DNA of 64,000 nt from the NCBI RefSeq assembly GCF_947623445.1, contig NC_135241.1, forward strand, positions 1,738,501-1,802,500. Direction: 5' to 3'. The notes below the pieces were generated by a model. The model saw nothing but the letters and a program-made list of their open reading frames with translations, did not search any database and had not been told where the DNA came from. A program made the position numbers and the translations under genes. Every line of letters begins with the position of its first letter. Within the stretch, counting starts at the first letter, position 1. Shown here one piece after another: positions 28,520 through 40,810 of this stretch. Source of the stretch: Clavelina lepadiformis. Lineage: Eukaryota > Chordata > Ascidiacea > Aplousobranchia > Clavelinidae.

Positions 28520-30135
28520 TAACTTTATATTTTTCAACACAAGCTTTCGCAAGCATAATCTTGCTTCTTCAGGTGTACTGTGAAATGGCAAAAAATATTT
28601 TAAAATTGTTAGGTAAAGGTCTGCTTGTAATATCTACGTGCATCCAAGGAATCACAAAATACTTGATGGCGTAACAACATAAAATAAAATAAACCGATAA
28701 ATGAAAGGAAAACGGGAATAAAGACGTAATAAAGTCAAACAACGAATATTTATTAATAAAGTCCCATAAAACCGAAATCTCTGTTAAGGCCGTCATTAAT
28801 ACAATTAAAAAAGTGAATGGTTCGCTTTGTGATGTTTTTCCATTCTGCGATCAAGGCGGTTATTAGAAATTAATTTTCGTAATACGGTGATGCGTAAGCC
28901 GTTGATGTTATGGCCCGGTGAGTTGAAATGTTCAGCTACTGGTTTATGGTTGTGTTCATGACGAATATCTACCACGTAAATCGCCTTGGGGCAACGTTGA
29001 CAGCAGATGGCATAGATGACGTTAGTGCTGTTGCATTGAAATCTTCCACTGATGCGATGCGTAAACCCATTTGGGCCGACTACTCGGTCAGTTGTGTGGA
29101 TGTACGGACACACGACATCTGGTGTTGGGAATGTTCCCACTTCTTCACATGTGTCGGGTAATTTGCTCGACGTCAGGAGATTTCTGAGGTTGGGAGGTAA
29201 GCTAATAAAGGTTGGTTTGGAAAGATATAGCATTGAGTGTTGGATCAACATTGAAAATGCCCTGTAGATCTTTAGCTATACGCTTTCTGGGTCTCAGTTG
29301 TGGAGAAAATTTCCTGACCAGCGGAGTCCTATACGACTATAAAGACTTATAGTTACATCCGTATTCTAGGAGCTTATGGCGCGGTTCCTTTTTGGCTTTT
29401 TCGATTTGTTCTTCTATCAGATCGCTTTGGTAGCCGAGCTTCGCAAATTCCCGGTGTAATTTGCGTAGTTGTTGGTCTCGGTCTGAAATGGAAGAGCAAA
29501 CGCGGCAGTATCTTAATGCTTGACTGTAAACAATAGATTTACATATATGAAGGGGGTGTGAGCTGTTAGGGTGCAGACAAGTAAACAAATCTGTATGTTC
29601 ACGATATAGTGAGGTTTGTACGTATTCTGGGTTAACGTCGTCTGGGTGTTTAAGAAGTGGACTTCCGTTGTGGACCATTCCAACGTTAATTGGATGTTAG
29701 AATGTTTAGAGTTAAGGGCGTCCGAAAATGGGACAAAATTATCGTAACCGTAATTAAGTCCAGATCATAAATATATCATCAGTATAACGCAAATCAAAGA
29801 GTGGCTTCAGAAGAAAATTGGATATAACTTCCTCTTCGGGTCGAGCCATAAAAATATTGGCATACTGGGGTGCCATGCGAGTTCCCATAGCAGTGCCTTT
29901 CTTTTGAAGATAAATTTTGTTTTCAAAAATGAAGTAATTGTGTTCCAAAATGAATTGAGTTAAACATTCGGTAACGGTAGAGGTGTCGTTAGGCGGAAGA
30001 CTACGACGGATTACCTGCCGACCGGCTTCGTGAGGAATGTTCGACGTTCGTAGATAGTGATTTCACATCCATGTTCGCAAGGATGGTCTCATCAGGTAGA
30101 TATCCCACTGATTCAAGCAGTAGCAGACACAGGTT
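28520..30135 (-). mobile_element. Penelope-like retroelement, 5'-truncated and broken
   Basis: On the minus strand, fragments of a Penelope-type reverse transcriptase are read first (ILANMDVKSL, then KGTAMGTRMAPQYANIF, then LRYTDDIFMIW around 29754-30110). A linker region and a GIY-YIG-type endonuclease segment follow (NVIYAICCQRCPKAIY ... KPVAEHFNSPGHN, about 28805-29251). The order RT then GIY-YIG is diagnostic of Penelope-like elements rather than LINEs or LTR elements. The element starts abruptly near 30135, inside the RT region, and is spread over several reading frames, so it is dead. Its 3' end carries a hammerhead-like motif (listed separately). Confidence 0.85.
28541..28573 (-). ncRNA. 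Degenerate hammerhead-ribozyme-like motif at the Penelope-like element end
   Basis: The minus strand reads ctgaagaa, then a hairpin gcaag-attatg-cttgc, then gaaagcttg. This matches the hammerhead layout CUGANGA - stem II - GAAA, a motif known to accompany Penelope-like elements. The core has CUGAAGA where active ribozymes have CUGAUGA, so it is probably inactive. Confidence 0.4.
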
Positions 30136-30828
30136 CCAAAAAGTTGCTTTTACAAGTTTTATTGGAAACAATTAGATAGTTTAAAAAAACATTTAAGACT
30201 TTTTGTTCTAAACGTTGACGTTTCAAGTTTCTTTTTCATGGTCACTTCGTCTTAAAAGATCTCTGTTTCAAGCTTTTTGGAAGTCAAAAGCTTTAAACTG
30301 AGGGCGGTTCAAGACTCTCGTGTACCGCCCACAAATTAGTAATTTCATTGTTTGTTGATGCAACAATAGAGTTGAAACTGTTGTTACAATTATTATTATG
30401 ACATAAGACGAAATAACGAGAGACAAAAACATGTGGAACCATTTACTATCACGTGATAAACGTAAAACGAAAACAGTAAAAGCGTCAGCAGAAAATTTAT
30501 ACAACTTTTGGCATCCGAACTCATTAAGCAAAAAACATTATTTTTATTCTCCATAAAATATAAATATTGTTATTGTCTGCAATAAAATAGCATAGAGTAT
30601 GTTTCAATATTTTAAACGAAATATTTACAATATGATGTATTGGAATATCAAAATAAAATAACTAAAAACATCATCAATTTACTATATTTTGCAAGAAAAT
30701 AAATTGGAATGAAAGCGTCTTATAAAAAAGATGATCCTAATTAACAGCTTCTTCAAAGTTATCGGTAAAATATCGACAAATTACATCTAACGACAAAATG
30801 TATTTTCAACGTGGGCTTTCGTATTAGG
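30136..30828. other. Spacer between the Penelope-like element and the hairpin-protein gene
   Basis: AT-rich. It contains the presumed 3' UTR and polyadenylation region of the gene ending at 30829. No other feature is visible. Confidence 0.4.
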
Positions 30829-33179
30829 CTACAGACTTCTTCTTATTCGATCCAAAAACTGAGGATCATTAAATATTTCTTTAACGTTCATGTCTAGCTT
30901 TGCATCGCCAAATGAAAGCGGAACGTGAACAACAAGTGCACCGATCATATCACCACCTTTCATCACAACATAAACTAATGCTGCCACAGTTCCTGCTATG
31001 GCAGCGCCAGCAACTCCAAGGACCAAGCCACCAATGGCGACCCCGGCTAAACCTCCAGTTGCCGCCACGAAGGCACTGCCACCAACATATCCCGCGACAC
31101 GCCATCTTCTATTGAGAATATGTTCGAGCATTTTGTCTGCTTCTTTTTCATAACTTCTTCGCACCATGTCAATTAGTTGTTGGTTTGACAGCTTTCGCCT
31201 GATTCTTGCATTACCATTTTCGACAGAACGCCGATGTCGTCTTCTTATGTCGTCGTTATCTTGAAAGAGTCCGATAAAGGCATTGTCCTTCAAAAAGAAC
31301 GAGAAGGCAGTGCTATTTGAACGATTTATGCATAGAGTATACAACAGAGAGGATACTCACTGGTGGAACATCACTCCTATAATCTGCAATTATATCCTCG
31401 AATACAACTTCGGCCAAGACGCATTCCTGTAAGAAGTTGTACAACATCACAAATTAAGCTGCTGAAGTGGAACTTGGTAAACATTAGGTTTCATTTTTAA
31501 ATAAACTTTGATACTTCGCATGTTTAGTTTAAAAGATTGACTTGCAAAAGGTTGATAAATATTTTTTCTTTCTTTAAATACATCTGAGATCAACATACCC
31601 TGAAGATTTTGTAACAAGTTGTATTGATCACTTCCAAGAGTTTTTCTCTCCAAAGTTGAATGAAAGCAGAAGTTCCTGGTTTTCTTACTCTGTCAAAATT
31701 ATCAGTTGCTCTTCGTCTGTGTCTATCGTGATCATTGTTCAAGTCTGACTCCCTCATTATGCGTTTCTAATAAAATAAAATCTCTTCTTAATCGGTTACA
31801 ATGTGTTTTCGAAACACGTTCGTGAAATGTTAATTCTTGATAGAAAAGTGTAATGACTTATTTGTTGATCATGCAAGCCAGTATACCGACCTCCTTTCGT
31901 TTTTCTCCGAATTCGTTGCACATTCCATTTGTATAAGTCATGACAGACTGCACGACCACTTCTGTTATCTCTTTTACTTCCGGTTCATAAATCTTTCTGC
32001 AAAGAACAAAACCTTTATTGTGAGTTTGATCATTCTAGATTTTGTTCAAATTTTGTCAGCATTTCTTTGGTTTCGTTTTGGACATTAATGAAAAGTCTTA
32101 CAGTGTTGCGCTTGTGTTTTCTGCATGCATTTGTTGACGTAATTCAAAACGACTAACGCATCAGAAATTGCAATAAAAGTTTTAAAACGTCGTGTGCCAC
32201 TGAATGCTCTTCATGTTATTTAGAGTTTGGAACAACAATAGTTACCTTTTCATATAATTCAAAACGTCTCTTTCTTTGTAGGAAGGAACGTCGTAGTTAC
32301 GTACTGTCCGCAGTTTAGACAGAGTCGGGGAAAATCGAGACTGAAAAAGATTAGCGACAAGATGTAAGCATAGCAATAGCAAACAAGTTTCTATTTATTG
32401 CCTTTTCTGTCGAGCACTTCATAAGTGTAATAGAGTTTGTAAAGGTTGAATCGCACAAAGTGACCAATTGTTTTAAAATTTGGCTGCACATGATTTACAT
32501 CGTATAACTTATACTTTTGAGTATGTACCTGGTCTTAATATGTACGATAACACCTGCATACATTACGTTGAAAATATCCTATTTGCCAAAGGCCTTTTTA
32601 TCATTTTCCTTGGTTTAAACAAAATGCATGTACGACCTTTTTGTGTTCCAAACGAAACCCTGTGTCGTTCAATGACTTGTCAACTTCTTCTTTGATTCTT
32701 CTAAATTCGTTTTCTCTTCCGTCCAACAAACTAACTTTGATCAAACGAACAGAATTGAATTGAAACTTCATTTCATCTTTAAATCTTTCACCAACTTTTT
32801 CTCTCAAACTGCGCAAAATCTTTCCAGATAAACAATCTTCCACGAATTGATGAGCGGCTCTTCTTCCGTAAGTCAGTATCTCCATAACAACGCTTCCATC
32901 TTCAAGACCACCCAGTATGCGATTAGTCCCAGCTACGATTGCGTCCCTCATAGCTCGCCTCAATTCAGCATTGCCCAATGCTCGTATCCCTCTATAAATG
33001 GAGTAAGCTGCCACTCCTGCTACTACTGGCGTCGCCACACCAGTCACATGAAGCCGGAATGAGCCGATTTGGATGTCCACTTGCCCTAAAATAGCGTTTA
33101 TGGTTTCAACGTTTGAGATATTAGCAACTTCTTCGGCCATAGTTGCTAGTTTCGAAACTGTATACAGTTCCTCTTTCAC
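30829..33179 (-). CDS. Unrecognised protein with Gly/Ala-rich hydrophobic hairpin (copy X of a local family)
   Basis: Exons (minus): 32637 to at least 33179, 32246-32340, 31891-31996, 31599-31766, 31361-31426, 30829-31287. All joints are phase-consistent and give at least 478 codons. The first exon is largely helical with a short hydrophobic segment (ATPVVAGVAAYSIYRGIRAL). The middle exons are charged (YEPEVKEITEVVVQSVMTY; HDRHRRATDNFDRVRKPG). The last exon has a basic stretch and then a long glycine/alanine-rich hydrophobic run of about 45 residues, starting GYVGGSAFVAATGGLAGVAI, that looks like a membrane hairpin, followed by a soluble tail ending LDRIRRSL. The 5' end is uncertain: translation may begin at the ATG at 33140, or an upstream exon may be missing. 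I do not recognise the family. The hairpin recalls apolipoprotein-L-like membrane-inserting regions, but that is only a visual analogy. Confidence 0.75.
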
Positions 33180-34359
33180 TGCTTGTGTAGTTACACATAT
33201 GGTAACCTCTCTTAGTCTACGCTTTATTCAAGTGTTGTTTAAATATTATGCTTTGTTCCTAAAAATGAATTTGATTACCTAAACTTAGTTTCATTACTTA
33301 AAGTAAACATAGTATACAGTACTGTGCTCATGGGACTGATGCTTGCTGCTTACCCATCCGTGCAGACTATTCGGCTGAGCCTTTCTAGATTCTTAAGTTA
33401 AACAAACCCACTCATAAACAAATATTTGATCATGTTGTTTCGGACATTACGTTAATGGACAAGTTTTTAGCAAACCCACCTTTGCTCACGATTTCGTTAG
33501 AAAATATTCTCTCATTGACTTAAATATATGACTCAATTTGTTGGTGTAGCTAAATAACTAATAAAAGCATTATTTACGCTGTAACAAATCGCCCGATGCA
33601 CGTGCCATTGCACATCGTACAACTTACAGGCAATTAAGAATTTCGAAGCCTAGTTTGAGTAAATTCCTTCACGATTGGTCCAAACGTCTTTGCGGTCACT
33701 GCTTGTGCAACTAAGTAAAATACCGTGTTTAGGTCGGTCTATTAAATTCAAGGAGATAGCAAAGTTTTACATTCCAAGTTCTACTACTAGCTGGAAATGC
33801 TAAGCGTGGCCTACTTAGTCATCTGGTTTAATTACTTCCGAATTTTTACTTCACGTTGAAGTTATTGCCAATCTGCAGCCTGCACTTACTTACAAGGCAA
33901 CAAACTATAGCTGCAATCTACTGGCATATCAAAAATATGTCGTTTTGCGTTCAGTTAAGCAGGCATCTTATGACGTGAACCTCTAACGACCACGATACTG
34001 CTGTTTGCACACAGCGTTCCTACGCTACGCCTTTGAAAGACAAAGACCAACTTATCTGCCGAGCTTTGGTCTGTTTAGCAGCAAAACCTTGTGCTCTCGT
34101 GCTCGTCACGCTTGAGCGATTGATTCCTTTTTATTGAACTTATCACAAAATGACGGATCTAAAATAGCTACTTTTGTGATAAGGTTTAATGCGTATTTCA
34201 CAAATTCTGTTTTTGTGATTAACATAACACGGATTGCATTCAAAAGTTTGAAAATGTATTTTTCTAAACTTCATTGATTTGCCTAATAAAACTATTCATA
34301 TAACTCAAACGTCGTTTCTACAAATTAAGATTCATATCCTTCTCCATAGCGAGATTTTA
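33180..34359. other. Spacer between hairpin gene X and arm A
   Basis: Presumed 5' flank of the hairpin gene. A very short candidate first exon (MKLSL then a donor) lies at about 33265-33285, but I could not confirm it. Nothing else is visible. Confidence 0.35.
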
Positions 34360-34634
34360 GGAGCATTGTTTTAGAAGCGGTCGTGGAAGCGGCAACACTT
34401 TATGAAATAGTCAATAGCCTTGATAGAGCAGCGCGATATGCCGGGATGCTCAACAACGTTCAACAACAACCTAAATACAACCAAAAGTACAAATAGCAAA
34501 ACGATGACATTAGTGAGAAGAAAGCTAGAAGTGTCGTGTGGCTTTTTCCTTGGATACATTAGAAATAAGATGCTCAACAACTTTTTACTATTTAGTACAA
34601 TAACTGGTTTCCAGAAACAATTAAGTTATTTTAG

Positions 34635-34773
34635 ATCGATGAGATCAACCTGAGTGAAAATTAATTCGGCCACAATGGAGTTTTGCCGTTGGCAAAATGT
34701 CAGCGTGAGAAGATTAGATGTGAGTAAATGTGAGATGAGTGAAGTTGAAGTCAGGATACTAACAAAAACCATC
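34635..34773 (+). pseudogene. Decayed NLR-type leucine-rich-repeat exon (arm A copy)
   Basis: Matches the LRR exon at 61591-61734 across its length, including the ttttag acceptor, the atcgatgagatcaac start and the tagatgtgagtaa core. Its reading frame is interrupted shortly after the start, so it is not functional. A possible further LRR remnant follows at about 35030-35110. Confidence 0.65.
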
Positions 34774-36591
34774 TGACGTCTGCCACAACCAGCGGGTTAA
34801 CTTAAATTTTCTAAAGAGCAAACTTTCAATTTTATGAAATACATCTGAATTATTTAGTAATTTTTAATATTACGTCTCATATTTAAAAAGAAAGATGTTG
34901 TTTGAGACCCTGTCGCGGAAAATATGCTATAAAATATAATTTTTATCTAGAAACTCGAAGTAGAAGCACTGGGCGGCCAGCATCACTACATTTCTTCACG
35001 TTTTGATGATTGTTGTGAAGATGGTTGTTGCTGTTGTCCTGCAGACTGCGAAAACTGTCTCTCTATATGATTGCATCAATTGCACCAAGATTGTAGCGAA
35101 TTGTGCATTGGTTGTTTTAAAATGGTGAATGGAATGCAGAGTAACTAATACAATCACGTTATGCGCTTTCACGATCGTAATTTTGCAAAATCCGGGATTC
35201 CACGCAAATACGGTGAAGCTATAAGCATCTGTTATTACAGCATAATGCAAATATTTATTACTGGTACTTAGCCTCCGCAGAAGGCAGAAGTAAAGAGTTA
35301 ACTTCGTCAATCGTTGTATTGAGCGTTCCACTTTTAACACGATTCAAAAGAATTTAATACAACTGCATTTGTGACACTAACACCTGTAAATTTTGGGCTG
35401 ACTATAGGACGCCACAAGCATTCATAAGTTTTCAATAGGCGCCATGAGAAAGGCTTATGGAAATCGGTTATCTAGTTAGGCCAGGGTGGTGCCAGACTCC
35501 CAGCGCCAGTGCCACGTTAAGATCTGAGGAAAACATTGCGGGCCGTCAATATTTGAAACACCAGTCTCATGCAAGCAAAGGACTGAGTTTACTGATATGA
35601 ATAACGTAATGTTTGCAGCACGACTAATAACGCACTTCTTGATACTTTCTACACGTTTGCGACTGCGTCTGCAAAAAAGAGCAAAAATCATCGCATGTGT
35701 GTGTCGTCACACAATACTGTTGTAGTGTTTATGCATGAATGGTATTAACTATTTGATGTCTATGGCAAACCATGAACCTAAATGTTACGTCTTGATCGTG
35801 AGAATATCATTATTAGCTTATTATCACCAGTAAAGTATATTGCAAGCGCTGCAATAAAACAATACCAGTTCGATTAATGAACTGAGAGTGTTTGGCGTTA
35901 TTTAATGAAACATTTTAAATAGCTTGTCAGACACCATAACTGTGACGTAAACCGTGAAAATGCATTGTTACTCCATAATGATCCATAATGGACTTGCCCT
36001 TCAACGATGTGTGTCTTGACTCGGGCTGTGGGCTAATGTAATGCGTTTCAATAAAACGTAGTTGTGTTTTGAAAAACTGCTGATTTTATACTGGAAAATA
36101 CGGCGTTACGAAATTATTCGCTGGCCGCATGCCGGGGTTTGGACCACCTTGAGTTAGGCCATCATTGAGCAAAACAACACTGTCACGCATATGGATGGTG
36201 ACGTAATAATTTTCACGATTTATTTGATAACAAGCAAAATTTGTCACACACTCTAGCCAGGCAAAAATTAATTATCGTAATCACTTATAAATGTAACCGA
36301 GAGATTTAGTCTGGTTATCTCAAAAACAGTTCTTGTTTGAATTCTATAAGTAACATGTTTTAGCATTTACGCTTCAATTTAATAAAGTCCTTTTCTAAAG
36401 TAAGCAAATTATCACTCAAGTTTCTGAAAGTTTTGTATTTCAATAATAATTAATCAATGTATACGCTAAAAGCAATATTGCAAGACAACTTGATATGCAA
36501 ATTTAATTGAACATATACAAAGTTGTAAAGCGGGAGTTTGCTTGCGTTTACTCACAGTTCTTCATCACCTACAATGTCAGGCAGTTACGAT

Positions 36592-36928
36592 GCAAGCAGA
36601 CAGAACCTTACGGCTGGGTCTCCTAAGCTCTTGCATAAAACGACTGACTATCTTGCCATAAAACTTCTATCTTGCTGCGGAAAACTATGAGAGAGGAGTG
36701 GAATGCGCCAGCAGAGCAATCACTCTCGTTCGCATGGAACAGAATGTGATGGAATTGAGTAAGCAGAATGCTCATCTTGGGATGTGCTTTTATATTCTTG
36801 GACTTTGCAAGTTTTTCTCAAACCAGGTCAATGCTGCAAATGTGGCTTTGAGGAAGTCAATGGGGTATTGGAAGTCGCTTGAGAACTTTGATTATTTTGT
36901 CAAAAATGTTGAAAAATGGTTACGCTGA
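36592..36928 (+). pseudogene. Orphan last exon of the kinase-TPR gene (arm A copy)
   Basis: Corresponds to the last 110 or so codons of the gene at 56018-60112. Nucleotides are nearly identical and the final 76 codons stay open with few replacements (for example Lys to Leu in NVMEKSKQN). Near 36645 about a dozen extra bases break the frame upstream of the ATG-initiated 76-codon tail. The kinase domain, linker and first TPR block are missing from this arm. It is a host pseudogene left by an internal deletion, and no promoter is visible. Confidence 0.85.
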
Positions 36929-37299
36929 ATTAACATTTTTGTGCAATAAATTGTTTGCCGTTCTTGACATATCGTAAAAGCACCAAATGATCGTAGTTTT
37001 AGTAAATAAACAGCTCCTAAAATAATCTCTAGCGGAGCTAAATTTAGTTGTTTGAATAAAACCTCCGATTTTAGGTCGTGTTACGATAAAAGTAGATTGA
37101 AAGTCAGGATCGATATCATTGTAACGGCGAGTCGTTGCATCACAGATATCAAAAGAGATTTAATAAAAACAATATGAACAGTACAGTAATAAAAATAACA
37201 GTTAAGGCATAAACGATAAAATATTCACAAAAGTCCCTAGCCGTGGCTACTACGAGTACTCTAAAAATAGTGAACACAACAACACGGAAACTACTAGAG

Positions 37300-38359
37300 C
37301 AGGGGTTCTTAAACTTTTTGGCACACGCCCCCCTTGACGGTACCTAAAAATTTCGCGCCTCCCCTCATTGCAAAATAAAAAAGCATTAAACAAAACAACA
37401 ATTTATTTTCAATTAACTTTCATTAATGAGAAGGATGTAGTTGTTTTTGGGAAACCAAACGATTAATTCGAGGCTTTGTGGAAGATAATGCACATCTTAG
37501 GTCGGCTGCACAGTCAAGTTTGTTCCTAGGTTTTGTCTTTATATTCATGAAGATGACGCTGCAAACGACTTGGTCTCAAAACGTCGTTGCTTAGCTTTTC
37601 TAAGCATATCACGCATTGCGGTACGACTTTTTCGTTCACTGTGGTATCTATACAGCCATACGTCAGATAATTTTGGTCATACTTTCTCTTTTTTCCACTC
37701 AATACAATTAGTTTAATTACTAAAATATCTATTTATTAAATCAATATTAAATTTAAGTTTTACTTCATTTTACGGTTTTAATATTGGCTGACGTTGGTTT
37801 TACCGTATTTAAACCGGGTGCGCGACATTACTATTTTTATTATGTGTGGCCGACACTGCACACAAGTTTTCAATCGTTAATGACTCGAAAATTATACGTC
37901 GTAAACTTCGGATATTTACAGGTTAGTAGCAAAAACATCTGGTTTCCTGTGTACATCATTATTGTAAAACTAAAGAAAATGCATTTAGTGTAAGTTAAGT
38001 ATTTCTACAAGTGATACATTTGTAAAAGTTTTTCTTGTTACACCGCCCCCCGTTGTGAGAAAAACAGGTCACGCTAAAAGAGAACAGTTAGTCGAGCTAG
38101 GATTGCATGAATGAGTAAAGGAAAACAATACGCTTCAACGCGGAGAGACAACAGATATTATGAGGTAACAATTGACGTATTTCAGAATCAAATTTCAAAA
38201 ATACAATTGCCATCGTGACACACTTTAAAATTTTAATAAAAATGAACCTATAGCGAAAGTCAAGAAAGCATGTTTAGACATAGCTCATATAATAGACAGT
38301 TTGTCATCTCTCGCGCCCCCCTTATGAATGTTACGCGCCCCCCAGTTTAAGAACCACTG
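37300..38359 (-). mobile_element. hAT DNA transposon remnant, 1060 bp, inserted in arm A
   Basis: The ends caggggttcttaaac and gtttaagaaccactg form a terminal inverted repeat. An exact 8-bp target duplication tactagag lies at 37292-37299 and 38360-38367. Arm B has a single tactagag at the corresponding place (about 55655), the empty site. Minus-strand 37530-37693 encodes a BED-type zinc finger (PQCVICLEKLSNDVL, then LRPSRLQRHLHEY) like the N-terminus of ZBED5/FAM200-type hAT transposases. The rest of the transposase is gone. The C-rich subterminal runs (cgccccccttg) are also duplicated at both ends. Confidence 0.93.
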
Positions 38360-39076
38360 TACTAGAGAGCTCAGGGCACTGAGACAATCTAAAAACACCT
38401 TTCCTCTGCATATTTCTTTCCATGTTTTTATAATGAATAGAAAATGGCTCTTTTAGCTTTTAACGATAATTTAGTGTTGGTCCAAGCTCTAGAACTGGAT
38501 AAGAATATTTCTTCGGCTGACTATGTCATCCAATACTTAAAGCTTCGGAAGCATTCTCATAGCACTTGGGTAAAAAACGGGCTTCAAACCTGTAAGGCTC
38601 GCAATTAATTAGTGTGTTTTCAAGTGATCCATGCCTGCAGTGAAACGAACTTGTTTTGGTTCATTTCTTGTTGCACTTGGTGTAATTCTGGAAGCAAATA
38701 TACCAAGAGCCAACCCGTGTGACACGATAGAAGCCATAGAAATGTTATCACAACATAGCGGAAATTACACAAAAAATTGCACTTGTCTCCAAATCCGCCA
38801 GATTTGGAGTGTTCTAGAGATTGCTGTTGTGGGTATAATGGTTGTTTGTAAGCAAGCTTTTGTTTTATAAAAACGTTTGCATTATAGTTTTCGCTCGTAA
38901 CAGTCATGCGTTTTAAGCCAAGGTATCTCGAAAAAGTAGGAAAATATTATCTTGTGGCATTTATCTTTGATTATCTCAAAGCAAACTGTGGGAAGCTCTT
39001 CGCAAAATACAAAACTAGTTGCTAAAAGACACAGTTTTTTAAGCTTCAGAACAGAAAGCGTTTGTTTAATTATTAG

Positions 39077-40076
39077 TAGGGCCATTTTTATTTTGACCTA
39101 AAAAAAAATTTTTTTGACTTTATTTTTATCAAATTTTGACTTTATTTTGACCTAACGAAATTGCTTATTTGTAGAGGCCACAGTTCTTCCTCCAGTTACC
39201 CAAACATAATATTTTGTCGATTTCTGACCCAAACGTAATATTTTGTCGAAAAGTCAAGGTGTTTTATGGATTATAAAAAGTGCGTCGTGTTTTTTGGCAA
39301 TAGATTTAGGTAGCTTGTGTTATTTTGTCCTTGTGAAAAGGACACTTTGCCTCGATTTTCTCCGCATGGTAAATTCTAATAAACAGCAAATTAAACAGGG
39401 AATGCTTGTTGTTGCTCCAATCCAGCTGGATGGCGTTTACTTTTCCTGTGGCTTTCCACAAAATACTTTTTATCGCACTTCACTATAACCTCGCAAAAAT
39501 TGCACCTTAAAATCACCCCCGGGAGTTGCATTAAATTCATCAGAAAAATCTCGACAAATCTGTTTAACTTTTGCTGAAGACGATTTAGCTTGCTTAGGCA
39601 TTTTTGTATTACAGAATGTCAGTAGGCTATTCCTAAAATCCAAACTGTTGATCTTCGAAAATACCACGTTTATGAAGAGGAAGTGTTTTATAAGAATTAT
39701 TTAAATACGTAACAATCAATAAACAATGGACAATTTGCGATAAAAGTTACTGCTGATCCAAGTGGACATCGTGACTTATTTCCTGCTTTTATGGGTTAAT
39801 ATGGTTTAATTATGTCGCAGTTCCTGATTTACAATGCTTCCACGAGGATTTTTACAAGAATTACTCTCAAGAAACACAAAAACTTTGTAAAAAGCCATAT
39901 TTTGACAAATTTTGACTTTATTGAAAATTTTGACTTTATTGTAAATTTTGACTTTATTTTGACCTATAAACTTCTTAGAAACAATCCCCTAGGTGCTGAA
40001 AACAACTTTATTCTTTGATTCGTGGTCAGACGAGGTCCTTAAAAATTTTTGACTTTATTGACTTTTGCGGGCCCTA
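39077..40076 (-). mobile_element. hAT-like DNA element, exactly 1000 bp, inserted in arm A
   Basis: The ends tagggcc and ggcccta are inverted, with an 8-bp target duplication attattag at 39069-39076 and 40077-40084. Arm B has the matching sequence without the insert near 55065-55075. Multiple ttttgactttatt repeats lie near both ends (39110-39150 and 39900-40060), as expected of transposase-binding subterminal repeats. The minus strand at about 39470-39667 retains MPKQAKSSSAKVKQICRDF, resembling the N-terminus of CGGBP1-like hAT proteins; the remainder of the transposase is missing. It ends only 85 bp from the U1 gene. Confidence 0.9.
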
Positions 40077-40161
40077 ATTATTAGCATTGGATTAAACGCC
40101 CAAAACTGGTTGTGCATTCGCTCATCTACATAATATTAGACTTAGCTTGATTAGAAATTGT

Positions 40162-40325
40162 TTGGGGATAGCGCGAACGCAGTCCCCACTAACAGAAATT
40201 ATACGACCGAGTTACCCACATTTGGGGTAATCGCAGAGGTCAGCTCAGTCGAAGTGCAATGACAAAGCCTCGCCCTGGGCCCACCGCCTGCTGGATCGCG
40301 GTGAAGACCCTCGTCAGGTAAGTAT
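40162..40325 (-). ncRNA. RNU1: U1 small nuclear RNA gene (arm A copy)
   Basis: The 5' end atacttacctg is the splice-donor-recognising end of U1. The RNA then has the conserved ggcccagggcgaggcttt, cattgcactt (U1A-binding loop II), ctgcgattaccccaaatgtg (stem III), ataatttctg (Sm site) and ggggactgcgttcgcgct (stem-loop IV). Length is 164 nt, as in vertebrates. By my reading it is identical base for base to the copy at 54825-54988 although the flanks differ. Stem-loop I reads cgcgatccagcaggcg, unlike the usual gatcaygaag U1-70K loop. It functions in 5' splice-site recognition. Confidence 0.96.
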
Positions 40326-40810
40326 GAGTTGCAAAATGCCGCGAATATTTATGAATACTCAATGTAACGTATTATTTGCTATTTTGCTGCGAGTACATTT
40401 CCAAATAAATTTAAGCAGAATTTGCTATTTTCTAGTTTTATATTTATTTCTTTGTTGTTGATATTTATATCTGCAAAGTTTTACTTAGGAAATACACGTT
40501 GTATATGTTTTTATAAACCAGTATTTTTAACTAAACCGCAAAATTTTGCTACAAGCTATTTACAGTATCATAATATCTAAATTAGCATGACGTCATCGTA
40601 CGTCACAATAGAACGCGCGAGATATTTACTATGCTTGGCTGAACGTTTTCCTGTTTAGTCGAGTCAGGAAAGTTTTATTTATAGCGAGGTAATTATAAAA
40701 CATTCAAAAACGTTGTGACCAACATTCGTGTTCTTCAGCCTCCAATGACCAAATAATCGCAAGTATAACGTCATCAGAATCTTAATCAAGTAATTTCTCG
40801 AAGTGATGTT

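Larger units (their letters stand above)
34360..40610. repeat. Arm A of a large inverted segmental duplication
   Basis: Its reverse complement matches 54540-61790 in collinear blocks: 34635-34773 with the LRR exon at 61591-61734; about 35170-35460 with 61290-61590; 36280-36590 with 60690-61110; 36592-36928 with the last kinase exon at 56018-56340; 37140-37299 with 55680-55800; 38570-39068 with about 55085-55570; 40084-40600 with 54550-55070. Arm A lacks about 4.35 kb of arm B at 36591. It carries two hAT insertions, about 120 bp extra near 38440-38560, and about 395 bp extra at 34774-35168. Confidence 0.88.

Noticed and set aside
28928-29267. Plus-strand frames with several Cys and Trp
   Set aside because: They are antisense to the Penelope-like endonuclease segment.
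30900-33282. Plus-strand frames opposite the hairpin-protein gene
   Set aside because: Histidine- and glutamine-rich shadows of the minus-strand exons, without splice support.
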